Assembly: GCA_002449305.1 (NCBI GenBank)
Contig: DKDI01000015.1
Span: 1 to 42,528 of the forward strand
Length of the DNA stretch: 42,528 bases
Direction: 5' to 3'
Origin: Treponema sp. UBA6852
GTDB taxonomy: Bacteria; Spirochaetota; Spirochaetia; Treponematales; Treponemataceae
Below, in pieces: positions 13,232 through 21,170 of this stretch. Numbering within the stretch: position 1 is the first letter of the stretch; each line of letters starts with the position of its first letter. Made by a program: the position numbers and the translations under genes. The notes below the pieces were generated by a model. That model saw only the letters and a program-made list of their open reading frames with translations, ran no database searches and was not told the origin of the DNA.

Positions 13232-14241
13232 AAAAATTATTGCTTGCATTTTGCGCCTGTGTTGCTTCCGCTTCTATTTTTGCGCAGAATAAAAAATCCG
13301 CGGAAATCATAAAAAAGGAAGCTCTAAAGCAGGAAACTGTTCTTGACTCAATTGACTATTTAAAGCGCAACCTTGACTTTGCCGATACTGCCGCGGACAC
13401 TCGTTCTCTTCTATATTATACTGGAACTTTGCAGGAGCAGCTTGGTCTTTATACTGATGCCGGAAATTCCTACGCAAAGGCAGCCGGCATTGCGGCGCAC
13501 GATGCTTCAAATATGCCAAAGGTTACTTCTGAGCAGCTTGTGCTTAATGCGGTGCGGGCAAATCTTTGTGCTGGCAACTGGGAAACTGCCGACTCTTACT
13601 TGAACAGCGCAGTAAGAAATTCCAAGAACGAAACAGTTTCCGCTACTGTCAAGCTTTATTCTGTTTGGAGCGAACTTTGCAAGGCATCTTCTGTTCCCGG
13701 CGCAGACATTTCCGATTCCGTGGAACTTTTAAAAGCATACAGTTCAATGCAGTCCATGAAAAGCGTAAAGACTCAGGTTTTGTTTACTTTATGGCATTTG
13801 ACTTCAGCAAGAGTATATGCGGAAGAATTGAACCGTGAATTTCCTTTAAGCCCGGAAGCCTCTGTTGCAAATGGAAAAAGCCAGATAATGCGCGTTCCGT
13901 TCTGGTATTTTGTGCCAAAAGAAAATTCCGCTTCATCTTCACAAAAACTCTACAATGAAAATTCAGAATCACAAAAGAAAGAAGTTTCTTCTGCTCAGCC
14001 TGAAATTTCTTTGTCGCAAAAGCATTCAGGAAAAAAACAGCAGCTTGGTCTTTTTAAGAAAAAAGAAAATGCCGATGACTGCATAAGAAATGCAAAGCAA
14101 AAAGGCTTCGACGCATACTGCTACACAGAAACCCGCTCCAGTGGAACAACATATTTCATCGTTGCCGTGGACGAAAACGCCAGCATGACAATGGGTCAGA
14201 AACTAAAAAACGCCGGCATAGATTGTTATACGATTGAATAG
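13228..14241 (+). CDS. Exported TPR-like protein with SPOR-like C-terminus
   Basis: The 337-residue protein has a signal peptide (MKKLLLAFCACVASASIFAQ, cleavage near residue 20). Helical repeats resembling TPRs follow (about 30-195; for example LYTDAGNSYAKAAGIAAHD), then a low-complexity Ser/Gln/Lys linker (about 225-270). A ~70-residue C-terminal module ends KGFDAYCYTETRSSGTTYFI and AVDENASMTMGQKLKNAGID, matching the pattern of SPOR domains that bind denuded peptidoglycan. A periplasmic cell-wall or division-associated role is plausible. It is the second gene of the unit started by the LapA-like gene and is followed by a terminator. Confidence 0.65.
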   Translation: MKKLLLAFCACVASASIFAQNKKSAEIIKKEALKQETVLDSIDYLKRNLDFADTAADTRSLLYYTGTLQEQLGLYTDAGNSYAKAAGIAAHDASNMPKVTSEQLVLNAVRANLCAGNWETADSYLNSAVRNSKNETVSATVKLYSVWSELCKASSVPGADISDSVELLKAYSSMQSMKSVKTQVLFTLWHLTSARVYAEELNREFPLSPEASVANGKSQIMRVPFWYFVPKENSASSSQKLYNENSESQKKEVSSAQPEISLSQKHSGKKQQLGLFKKKENADDCIRNAKQKGFDAYCYTETRSSGTTYFIVAVDENASMTMGQKLKNAGIDCYTIE

Positions 14242-14264
14242 TTTCTTATTAGAAAGTTGAATAA

Positions 14265-14305
14265 AAAAAGCCGCCAAGCGTTTTAGTTCTTAGCGGCAGT
14301 TTTTG
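14265..14305. terminator. Bidirectional intrinsic terminator between convergent genes
   Basis: The stem GCCGC-AAG/CTT-GCGGC (14270-14297) is preceded by seven A residues and followed by TTTTT, so it has a U-run for transcripts from either side. It separates the plus-strand TPR gene from the convergent glyA. Confidence 0.8.
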
Positions 14306-14317
14306 CAATATTTTGGC

Positions 14318-15823
14318 TTAAAGCCCTTTTACAAACTCTTTTTTGAGGAAGTCAAGGTCAAGCTCTGGATAAAGAACGTGCTTTGAAAGAAGCTCCTGAA
14401 CTTCTTTTTCTGCTTTTGCCTGAATAGATTCATCAAGCTCTATTTTTCCCTTTGCAGGCTTTCCGTCTTTTGTAAGTCCTGGCTTTGTTCCCTTTAGAAC
14501 AAGGTCGATAATTTCCGCTACTTTCTTCATGTCGTTTTCATTCATTCCCAAAGTTGTAAGCCCCGGAGTTCCAATGCGGATTCCAGAAGTCCACCAGGCG
14601 CCGTTCTTGTCATAAGGAAGGGCATTTGCGTTTGCTGTAACACCGCATTTGAAAAGTGCCGCTTCCGCCTGTTTTCCTGTAAGGCCGTAAGTTGTAACGT
14701 CAACGAGCATAAGGTGGTTGTCTGTTCCGCCTGTCTGAAGCTTCATTCCTTTTTCAATGCAGGCAGCGGCAAGAGCCTGTGCGTTTTTTACAACATTCTG
14801 CGCGTAAGCCTGATATGCAGGAGTTTTTGCTTCTTTGAAAGCCACAGCCTTTGCCGCGACAATGTGATTTAGAGGTCCGCCTAGAACCATAGGGCAGCCT
14901 TTGTTCACGTAGTCTGTGAATTCCTTCTTGCAAAGAATGAGCGCGCCACGTGGTCCGCGTAAAGTCTTGTGTGTTGTAGTTGTAACAACGTCAGCCCATT
15001 TTACAGGATCATAGTCGCCTGTGAAAACTTTTCCTGCAACAAGACCTGCAAAGTGCGCCATGTCCACCATAAGAACTGCTCCGCATTTGTCTGCAATTTC
15101 ACGGAATTTCTTAAAGTTGATTTTTCTTGGATACGCGCTGAATCCTGTAAGAAGAATAAGAGGCTTTACTTCCATCGCCTGCTTTTCTATTGCGTCATAG
15201 TCCAAAAGTCCTGTTTCCTTGTCAACTCCGTAAGGGTGGCTTTCAAACATACGGGCTGAAACATTCATCTTGTATCCGTGGGTAAGGTGTCCGCCGCATG
15301 AATAGTCAAGCCCCATAAGACGCTGGTTGCCGAATCTTTTGCGAAGAATGTCGAACTGCTCGGCATTAAGATCCCCAAGGGATTTTACGCCCATTTCCTC
15401 AAGAGTCGGAGTTTCAATTGTCTTTGAAAGAATTGCCCAGTAAGCAACAAGATTCGCATCGCATCCTGCATGGGGCTGAACATAAGCGTAGTCTGCTCCA
15501 AAAAGCTCGGCTGCTTCTTTTGCGGCAGTTTTTTCAACTGAATCGATGTTTTCGCATCCGCCGTAGTAACGGTGTTCCGGGAATCCTTCTGCATATTTGT
15601 CTGTTAAAAGGTTTCCCATTGCGGCCTGAACATTGAGCGAGCAGTAGTTTTCACTTGCCACAAGCTTTAAGTGCCGGCGCTGGGTTGCAAGCTCCTTTAC
15701 AATGTCTTCTGCAATTTCCGGGGCTACATCAGAAACAAGCTGAAGATTCGCAACATAGGAAGTCATGGCAGGATTCAACTTTCCGCCGCATTCCTTTACA
15801 TAGTTTTCAAGTGGAGTAGGCAT
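14318..15823 (-). CDS. glyA: Serine hydroxymethyltransferase, long form
   Basis: GlyA converts serine and tetrahydrofolate to glycine and 5,10-methylene-tetrahydrofolate, the main one-carbon entry point, in the cytoplasm with PLP. The substrate-binding SENYCS region, HRYYGGCENID, VDMAHFAGLVAG and the PLP-lysine motif TTTTHKTLRGPRG (Lys286) are all present. At 501 residues it is longer than the usual ~415-420. The extra part lies around residues 140-175 (ETPTLEEMGVKSLGDLNAEQ...) and in a C-terminal extension, as in the form found in treponemes and chlamydiae. The ATG at 15823 is the start, since GAGGTG lies five bases upstream and the in-frame GTG at 15832 is part of that site. Confidence 0.97.
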   Translation of the reverse strand: MPTPLENYVKECGGKLNPAMTSYVANLQLVSDVAPEIAEDIVKELATQRRHLKLVASENYCSLNVQAAMGNLLTDKYAEGFPEHRYYGGCENIDSVEKTAAKEAAELFGADYAYVQPHAGCDANLVAYWAILSKTIETPTLEEMGVKSLGDLNAEQFDILRKRFGNQRLMGLDYSCGGHLTHGYKMNVSARMFESHPYGVDKETGLLDYDAIEKQAMEVKPLILLTGFSAYPRKINFKKFREIADKCGAVLMVDMAHFAGLVAGKVFTGDYDPVKWADVVTTTTHKTLRGPRGALILCKKEFTDYVNKGCPMVLGGPLNHIVAAKAVAFKEAKTPAYQAYAQNVVKNAQALAAACIEKGMKLQTGGTDNHLMLVDVTTYGLTGKQAEAALFKCGVTANANALPYDKNGAWWTSGIRIGTPGLTTLGMNENDMKKVAEIIDLVLKGTKPGLTKDGKPAKGKIELDESIQAKAEKEVQELLSKHVLYPELDLDFLKKEFVKGL

Positions 15824-16029
15824 TGGACTCACCTCGCTTTATAAAATTTGGTCTGTTTAACTTTTAGCATTCTAGTTGAATCTAGCTCTTTCCGCAAGTA
15901 AGCTGAATTTTTGAAACACAGGCAGGCTTTCTAGGCTTTAGCACAAGGCGCACCAGTCTGCACCGTTACGCTTTATATGCAATGAACAAGGTATGTATGG
16001 ATTATAAAATTAAGCTGATTTTTATGTGG

Positions 16030-16205
16030 AATTAACTTAAAAACAAAACAAAATTAAGTTAAAATTAAAGTGAAATTAAGTTAAAATTAAAACAAAATAA
16101 ACTTAAAAACAAAACGAAATCAACTTAAAATTAAAGTAAAATTAAGTTAAAAACAAAGCAGAATTAAGTTGATTTAAGAATGAAATTAAGTTGATTTTGC
16201 ACTAG
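16030..16205. repeat. 22-bp tandem array, eight copies
   Basis: Eight consecutive degenerate units, each exactly 22 bp, start at 16030, 16052, 16074, 16096, 16118, 16140, 16162 and 16184. Unit openings alternate between AATTAAGTTAAAA and AATTAACTTAAAA types, and a further partial unit follows. Period 22 is close to two helical turns, so the A-tracts stay in phase and the DNA should be curved. The array lies in the 663-bp non-coding stretch between glyA and the DGR-like lipoprotein gene. Apart from the array, a terminator and a promoter, I see nothing recognisable in 15824-16486. Confidence 0.85.
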
Positions 16206-16325
16206 TATTAACTTAAAAATTGTCTGTTTTTAACTTTATTTTAAGGACGCTAAAGCATTAAGCGCGGTCTTCACAAGGCAGTAGATGGACTGTAGAAAGC
16301 TTGGTATTAGAACAGTGTTGCTGAT

Positions 16326-16376
16326 AAAAAGAGCTGCCTTGCTAATTTTTAATTGTAAAAGACAGCTCTTTTTTTT
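16326..16376. terminator. Intrinsic terminator upstream of the lipoprotein gene
   Basis: AAAAAGAGCTGCCTT (16326-16340) pairs with AAGACAGCTCTTTTT (16359-16373) with one internal mismatch and runs into eight T residues. A-tract and T-tract on opposite sides make it usable in both directions. No annotated gene ends just before it on the plus strand, so it may end an unannotated small RNA transcribed from around 16205-16320, or insulate the lipoprotein promoter. Confidence 0.75.
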
Positions 16377-16430
16377 AACTCGACATTCGACCTATAAAAC
16401 TTTTGTTAAAACGCAAGCAGATTGTTTTTC

Positions 16431-16459
16431 TTGACACCATAAAATTTGTATGGTAGCTT
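16431..16459 (+). promoter_or_regulatory. Sigma-70-type promoter for the DGR-like lipoprotein
   Basis: A consensus -35 TTGACA (16431-16436) is separated by 17 bases from TAGCTT (16454-16459), a weak -10. The ATG is about 28 bases further on, with a GGGGGTGG ribosome site between. Confidence 0.65.
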
Positions 16460-16486
16460 TAAAAAATTATACGGGGGTGGTAAAAA

Positions 16487-17374
16487 ATGAAAACCTTAAA
16501 AAAATGTTTTAGCGTGGCTGGCGACCGTAAAAGCAGGCTGTCTTTTGCGACTTTTGTTATCTGCGGAATTATACTGCTTGCTGTTCCCTTGCAGATTTCA
16601 TGCTCTGACTCAGGAGACGACAGTGGAGATTCAATTGTTGAGGGGGGGGCGGATACTGACATAAACAATTCCGATGGCTCTGTCAAAACTGCCTTGGAAG
16701 AGGGCGTTACGTATAAAAATGTTGACAAGCTTATGATTGCTGTTCCAGGAAAGGAATTTTCTATTCTTGCAACGGAAGTTACACAGGAGCTTTACGAGTC
16801 TGTAATGGGCAAGAATCCTAGCGGCTTCAAAGGAGAAAAAAATCTTCCTGTGGAAACTGTGAGCTGGTATGACGCAGTTTATTTTTGCAACAAATTAAGT
16901 AAGATTTGCGGTTTGACTCCAGTCTATGATGTTGATGGCGAAACTGATGTAGAAAAATGGAACTATGTTCCTAATAAAGGAAATAAAATAACAAAAACTG
17001 TAACTCAAGATGAAAATGCCAACGGCTACCGCCTGCCTACAGTAGAAGAATGGCAGTATGCGGCAAAAGGCAGTCAGGAATTCACGTACAGCGGCAGCGG
17101 CGAGCTGGACGAAGTGGGCTGGTATGTTGTCAACAGCGGAAACAAGACACACTCTGTAGCACAGAAAGATCCTAACGGCTACGTTCTTTACGACATGAGC
17201 GGCAATGTGGAGGAGTGGTGCTGGGGTTCCGACAGCAACGGCAAACGCTATTACTGCGGCGGCAGTTGGTACAACGACGCCTACTACTGCGCGGTGGGCA
17301 ATCGGTGCGACTACAACGCCTATAGCACCTACGACTACCTGGGCTTCCGCATTGTCCGCTCTACAGGCAAGTAA
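16487..17374 (+). CDS. FGE/SUMF1-fold surface lipoprotein with DGR variable region (TvpA-like)
   Basis: The 295-residue protein has a lipoprotein signal (hydrophobic core about residues 20-35, lipobox-like LQISC, Cys39) and an acidic Ser/Gly tether. A formylglycine-generating-enzyme (C-type-lectin-like) domain follows from about residue 70, with EVTQELYESVMGKNPSGF, PVETVSWYDAVYFCNKLS, GYRLPTVEEWQYAAKG and DMSGNVEEWCW. It closes with GGSW...AVGNR...LGFRIVRS, the exact frame of retroelement-diversified treponemal lipoproteins such as TvpA. Sixteen codons between those invariant words all have the form expected when only adenines of AAC or AAT codons are changed. A G8 tract lies at codons 52-55. 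It is probably a surface-exposed binding protein, not an enzyme. GGGGGTGG precedes the ATG. No reverse transcriptase is encoded nearby. Confidence 0.88.
   Translation: MKTLKKCFSVAGDRKSRLSFATFVICGIILLAVPLQISCSDSGDDSGDSIVEGGADTDINNSDGSVKTALEEGVTYKNVDKLMIAVPGKEFSILATEVTQELYESVMGKNPSGFKGEKNLPVETVSWYDAVYFCNKLSKICGLTPVYDVDGETDVEKWNYVPNKGNKITKTVTQDENANGYRLPTVEEWQYAAKGSQEFTYSGSGELDEVGWYVVNSGNKTHSVAQKDPNGYVLYDMSGNVEEWCWGSDSNGKRYYCGGSWYNDAYYCAVGNRCDYNAYSTYDYLGFRIVRSTGK
16642..16649 (+). repeat. G8 homopolymer tract in coding sequence
   Basis: Eight consecutive G residues span codons 52-55, just after the lipid-anchor tether. Gain of one G brings TGA into frame four codons later (after GGC GGA TAC). 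Loss of one gives CGG ATA CTG ACA TAA. Either slip would therefore switch the lipoprotein off. Poly-G tracts of this size are slippage-prone, and in treponemes they are known to vary the expression of outer-membrane genes. Confidence 0.75.
17270..17338 (+). other. Candidate DGR variable region (VR) core
   Basis: Codons 262-284 encode YND-A-YYC-AVGNR-CDYN-A-YSTYDY between the fixed GGSW and LGFR. The sixteen non-framework codons are 6 TAC, 3 GAC, 2 AAC, 2 TGC and one each of TAT, AGC and ACC. All end in a pyrimidine and all are reachable from AAC or AAT by altering adenines only, the signature of adenine-specific mutagenic retrohoming. The preceding codons 255-257 (YYC, 17249-17257) fit the same rule and may also belong to the VR. 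Confidence 0.85.
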
Positions 17375-17380
17375 TAGCGA

Positions 17381-17407
17381 GCTGCGGCTGTGTAGTGCCG
17401 GTGCAGC
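17381..17407 (+). other. GC-rich hairpin just downstream of the VR
   Basis: GCTGCGGC (17381-17388) pairs with GCC...GCAGC (17397-17407) across an 8-base loop with a 3-base bulge, seven bases after the stop codon. Several DGRs need a hairpin or cruciform downstream of the variable region for efficient retrohoming, so its position is suggestive. The surrounding 17375-17470 stretch is GC-rich compared with its neighbours and has no gene. Confidence 0.45.
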
Positions 17408-17479
17408 GCAGGCGGTAAGCCGTAGCGGAACAGGTACGTAGCAGATGCAGCGAGCAGGTACTGTTGTAAAAAAAAATAG

Positions 17480-17555
17480 ATTCCCGCAACGAGTGCGGGA
17501 ATGACATATAACCCAGAGCAGGAATGACATACAAACAAGCACGGGAATGGCACAT
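17480..17555. repeat. Hairpin plus three GGGAATGACATA-type repeats
   Basis: ATTCCCGCA/TGCGGGAAT (17480-17502) is a perfect 9-bp stem with a 5-base loop. The motif GGAATGRCAYA recurs three times at roughly 25-bp spacing (about 17497, 17521 and 17544). A related hairpin with altered stem bases occurs after pgk at 28769-28791, so this is a dispersed non-coding repeat family. Antisense translations give the familiar VIPAL-type artefact peptides. The rest of 17375-17701 has no gene that I can see. Confidence 0.7.
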
Positions 17556-17701
17556 GGGTAAGCGCAGAGTGGAATCATAGAACTTGTTAGATATACCTTG
17601 AATGTCCCATCTTTATCTTTTCATTGCAAACATCAAAAAAAAATATTATAATTTCGCTTTATAAAAAAAAAGCACAAGTCTGTGTGTTGATAGAGGTTAC
17701 G

Positions 17702-20440
17702 ATGAAAGCTATTGAACTTGAAAAATCCTACAATCCAAAAGATTTTGAAGATAGAATTTATGCTGAATGGGTTCAGACAGGATGCTTTAAGCCTGCGTCC
17801 GACAAGGATTCTCCGGTGCATGAATGTTACTTGGGTAAGTCTAAAAAATCTTCTGTTTCAAAGTATACAGTCGTAATTCCTCCGCCAAACGTTACAGGCG
17901 TTCTTCACATGGGGCATGGACTTAACAATACGCTTCAGGATATTGTTGTGCGCTACCACAGAATGAAAGGAGATGACACTCTTTGGATTCCTGGAACCGA
18001 CCATGCAGGAATTGCCACTCAGAATGTTGTTGAAAAGCAGCTTAAAAAAGAAGGAAAGACCCGCAATGACCTTGGTCGTGAAAAATTTCTTGAGCGCACT
18101 TGGCAGGTAAAAGAAGATCATCACAACACTATTGTTAAGCAGCAGCGCAAGCTCGGAAATTCCGTGGACTGGAACCGCGAGCGTTTTACAATGGATGAAG
18201 GTCTTTCTAAGGCTGTTCGCAATGTCTTTGTAACTCTTTATGAGCGCGGACTTATCTATAAAGGACATTATCTTGTAAACTGGTGTCCTCGCTGCGGAAC
18301 GGCTCTTGCTGATGATGAAGTTGAACACACAGACACAGACGGCTTCATGTATCACATTTATTATGAATTTGAAGATGGCTCTGGAAAAATTGAAATTGCC
18401 ACAACCCGCCCGGAAACTTTGCTTGGCGATACTGCGGTTGCTGTAAATCCGGAAGATGAGCGTTACAAGTCTGTCGTTGGAAAAAAACTTAAGCTTCCGC
18501 TTACTGACCGTGTAATAAGCTTGATTGCAGATTCTTATGTTGACAAGGAATTCGGAACTGGAATGGTAAAAATCACTCCGGCGCACGATCCTAACGACTG
18601 GGAAGTTGGAAAAAGAAACAATCTTGAAGTTATAAACATTTTAAATCCAGACGGAACTTTAAACAATAATTGTCCTGAAAAATACCGCGGCTTAAAATGT
18701 CCTGAAGCTCGCAAACTTATTATAGAAGATTTAAAGGAACTTGGACTTTACAAGGGCGAGGAAAAAATCAAGCATTCAGTTGGCCATTGCTACAGATGTT
18801 CAACTGTTGTAGAGCCGTATTTAAGCGACCAGTGGTTTGTAAAAATGAAGCCTCTTGCAGACAAAGCTCTTGCCGCCTGGAAGAACGAAGAATTTGTTTT
18901 TTATCCGCGCAAATGGGAAAACACATTCTCTCACTGGATGGAAAATATCCGCGACTGGTGCATAAGCCGTCAGCTTTGGTGGGGACACAGAATTCCTGTA
19001 TGGTACTGCGACTGCGGAGAAACTATCGTTAGCCGCGCTGATCCTGAAAAATGCCCTAAATGCGGCGCAGATGCTTCTCATTTAAAGCAAGATCCTGATG
19101 TTCTTGACACTTGGTTCTCTTCCTGGCTTTGGCCGTTCTCAACTCTTGGCTGGCCTGAAAAAACTTCCGACCTTGAGCATTTCTATCCGACTACAGCTCT
19201 TGTTACAGCCTACGATATTATTTTCTTCTGGGTAAGCCGCATGATTATGGCTGGCCTTGAATTTACAGGAAAGTCTCCGTTCCATGACATTTATATTCAC
19301 GGACTTGTTCGCGACAAGCAGGGCAGGAAGATGTCTAAGTCTCTTGGAAACGGAATCGACCCGCTTGAAATTATTGACCTTTACGGTGCGGATGCTCTTA
19401 AATTCACTTTGAGCTATATGTGCGCGCAAGGCCAGGATGTTCTTGTAGATAAGGATTCATTCAAAATGGGAAGCCGTTTCTGCAACAAAGTATGGAACGC
19501 AAGCCGCTATATTCTTGGAAATCTTGAAGGCAGGACTCTTATTCCTGTTGCTGATTCAGACCTTAACGAGCTTGACAAGTGGATTTATACTTGCCTTGAC
19601 AATGCTGTAAAAAATGCAAGGGCTGCTTTTGAAAGCTACCGTTACAATGACGGAGCTTCTGCAATCTATGAATATTTCTGGAACGATTTCTGCGACTGGT
19701 ATGTTGAAGCTACAAAACTTTCGTTTAAAAATGGCGATGACCGCGAAAAAGACCGCGCGGTTTCTGTTTTGCTGAATGTTCTTGAAGAAAGCCTTCGTTT
19801 GCTTCATCCGTACATTCCTTTTGTTACAGAAGAAATTTATTCTAAGCTGCCTTTGTCTCAGATTGTAGAAAACCGCAAGAAAGCCGGTAAGCAGAAAATT
19901 CTTCCTTCTGAAGAATACACAGGACTTCTTGTTACAGCTCCGTATCCAGAAGAAAAAGCAAGCCGCATGAACAAAGAAATTACAGAGCGATTTGAAACTT
20001 TAAAGGAACTCATAAGGACTTTGCGCGGACTTCGTGTTGAATGCGGAATTGATCCTGCAAGCAAACTTCACATTGCTGTAAAAATTTCCAAAGGCTCAAG
20101 CGCGGAAGTAATAAAAGAAAAGAACGACATGGTTTGCCTTTTGGCTGGAATCAGCAAGGTTGACTTTGTGGAGTCAAATCCTGAAAAATCAATTGGAGCT
20201 GTCGGTACTGGATTCGAAGCGTTCCTTTTGGTTGATGAAAGCGTGAATAAAGAGCAGCTAAGGCAGAAGTTTACACGCGACATTGAATATGAAACAGAAA
20301 ATGTCCGCAGAAGCACAAACAAGCTGAACGGAAAATTTGCCGAGCACGCTCCAGCCGAAGTTGTTCAGGAAGAAAGAAACCGCATGGAAGAAGCCCAGCG
20401 CCGCATAGAAAAGCTTAATTTGTACTTGAATAATTTGTAG
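17702..20440 (+). CDS. valS: Valyl-tRNA synthetase
   Basis: ValRS charges tRNA-Val and edits mischarged threonine, in the cytoplasm. The 912-residue protein has the class I signature HMGH (residues 69-72, in PPPNVTGVLHMGHG) and KMSKS (543-547, in GRKMSKSLGNG). A CP1 editing domain lies between, with the TTRPETLLGDTAVAVNP motif at about residue 237. A cysteine pair group CDCG...CPKCG (about 437-456) is a zinc-ribbon insertion. The C-terminal coiled coil ends RRIEKLNLYLNNL. ATG 17702 is chosen because AGAGG lies six bases upstream; the frame open back to 17624 is leader. It is monocistronic or leads into the HD-hydrolase gene 40 bp downstream. Confidence 0.97.
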   Translation: MKAIELEKSYNPKDFEDRIYAEWVQTGCFKPASDKDSPVHECYLGKSKKSSVSKYTVVIPPPNVTGVLHMGHGLNNTLQDIVVRYHRMKGDDTLWIPGTDHAGIATQNVVEKQLKKEGKTRNDLGREKFLERTWQVKEDHHNTIVKQQRKLGNSVDWNRERFTMDEGLSKAVRNVFVTLYERGLIYKGHYLVNWCPRCGTALADDEVEHTDTDGFMYHIYYEFEDGSGKIEIATTRPETLLGDTAVAVNPEDERYKSVVGKKLKLPLTDRVISLIADSYVDKEFGTGMVKITPAHDPNDWEVGKRNNLEVINILNPDGTLNNNCPEKYRGLKCPEARKLIIEDLKELGLYKGEEKIKHSVGHCYRCSTVVEPYLSDQWFVKMKPLADKALAAWKNEEFVFYPRKWENTFSHWMENIRDWCISRQLWWGHRIPVWYCDCGETIVSRADPEKCPKCGADASHLKQDPDVLDTWFSSWLWPFSTLGWPEKTSDLEHFYPTTALVTAYDIIFFWVSRMIMAGLEFTGKSPFHDIYIHGLVRDKQGRKMSKSLGNGIDPLEIIDLYGADALKFTLSYMCAQGQDVLVDKDSFKMGSRFCNKVWNASRYILGNLEGRTLIPVADSDLNELDKWIYTCLDNAVKNARAAFESYRYNDGASAIYEYFWNDFCDWYVEATKLSFKNGDDREKDRAVSVLLNVLEESLRLLHPYIPFVTEEIYSKLPLSQIVENRKKAGKQKILPSEEYTGLLVTAPYPEEKASRMNKEITERFETLKELIRTLRGLRVECGIDPASKLHIAVKISKGSSAEVIKEKNDMVCLLAGISKVDFVESNPEKSIGAVGTGFEAFLLVDESVNKEQLRQKFTRDIEYETENVRRSTNKLNGKFAEHAPAEVVQEERNRMEEAQRRIEKLNLYLNNL

Positions 20441-20480
20441 CCGGAACTTTTTCAAAAGATTTGCCTTCAGGAGGATTCTT

Positions 20481-21101
20481 ATGAAAAGAAAATATGAAAT
20501 GGCGGTGGAAAAGCCCCAGCAGATGGACAATGAGCACATGCTTCAGCTTAAGAACATCTATCTTGCCCCTTATATGCAGATTGCCACAGCTTTGATTGGC
20601 AAGGCAAGGTTTGCAGGAGGAAATATGTTCCGCCATCAGCTTGATACAATGGGCATTCTCATTGACTACGGCTACATCGACAATATTCTTTTGAAGGCAA
20701 GCTGCGTGCATGACACAATAGAAGATATTCCGGGATTTGATGAAAATCTTATCCGCAATGCAGATTCTGACGGCCCTGAAGTTCTTGAGCTTGTAAAGGA
20801 AGTTACAAAGAGACCGGGGCAGCTAAAGAGCGAGTATTTAAAGTCGATTATAGACAATGGAAGCCAGCGCGCAAAAATCCTAAAATGCGCCGACAGAATT
20901 TCCAACATGATAAGCCTTGGCTTTGTAACGAGCAATGAATTTATTGAACGATATTGCGATGAAACTGAATATTTTATTCTTCCGATTGCCGTTGAAGTTG
21001 ATTTTAATATGTATCAGGAACTTATAAGTCTTGTTGTAAGCCGCCGCGAGCACCTTGAAAAATCCGGCTATTTTGACAGAAAAGAAGAAAGGGATGAGTA
21101 G
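20481..21101 (+). CDS. HD-domain hydrolase related to RelA/SpoT hydrolases
   Basis: The 206-residue protein is a single HD domain. The metal-binding motifs FRHQLDTMGILIDYGY (about residues 50-65) and ASCVHDTIEDIP (about 73-84, His-Asp) are visible. KCADRISNM at about 133-141 corresponds to the KLADRLHNM motif of SpoT and small alarmone hydrolases. Its likely role is cytoplasmic, Mn2+-dependent removal of pyrophosphate from (p)ppGpp or a similar nucleotide. There is no synthetase, TGS or ACT domain, and the length suits a stand-alone hydrolase. AGGAGG is present upstream. A different HD phosphohydrolase substrate cannot be excluded. Confidence 0.75.
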   Translation: MKRKYEMAVEKPQQMDNEHMLQLKNIYLAPYMQIATALIGKARFAGGNMFRHQLDTMGILIDYGYIDNILLKASCVHDTIEDIPGFDENLIRNADSDGPEVLELVKEVTKRPGQLKSEYLKSIIDNGSQRAKILKCADRISNMISLGFVTSNEFIERYCDETEYFILPIAVEVDFNMYQELISLVVSRREHLEKSGYFDRKEERDE

Positions 21102-21170
21102 CCCTTTTGTTTGCGCTCTCCAAATTCTTATGCTACAATTCTTCAAATAGAAAACGGAGATTTTTGCGCA

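Noticed and set aside
16030..16205. CRISPR array
   Set aside because: The 22-bp units abut directly without unique spacers, and no cas gene is present.
15824..16486. tRNA, RNase P, tmRNA or SRP RNA in the long gap after glyA
   Set aside because: I looked for their conserved cores and cloverleaf spacing and saw none; only the tandem array, a terminator and a promoter are supported.
16895..17578. 227-residue minus-strand ORF antisense to the FGE lipoprotein, and neighbouring VIPAL-type ORFs
   Set aside because: The sequence is Val/Ala/Cys/His-rich antisense of the lipoprotein followed by translation of the GGGAATGACATA repeats; no ribosome site or domain.
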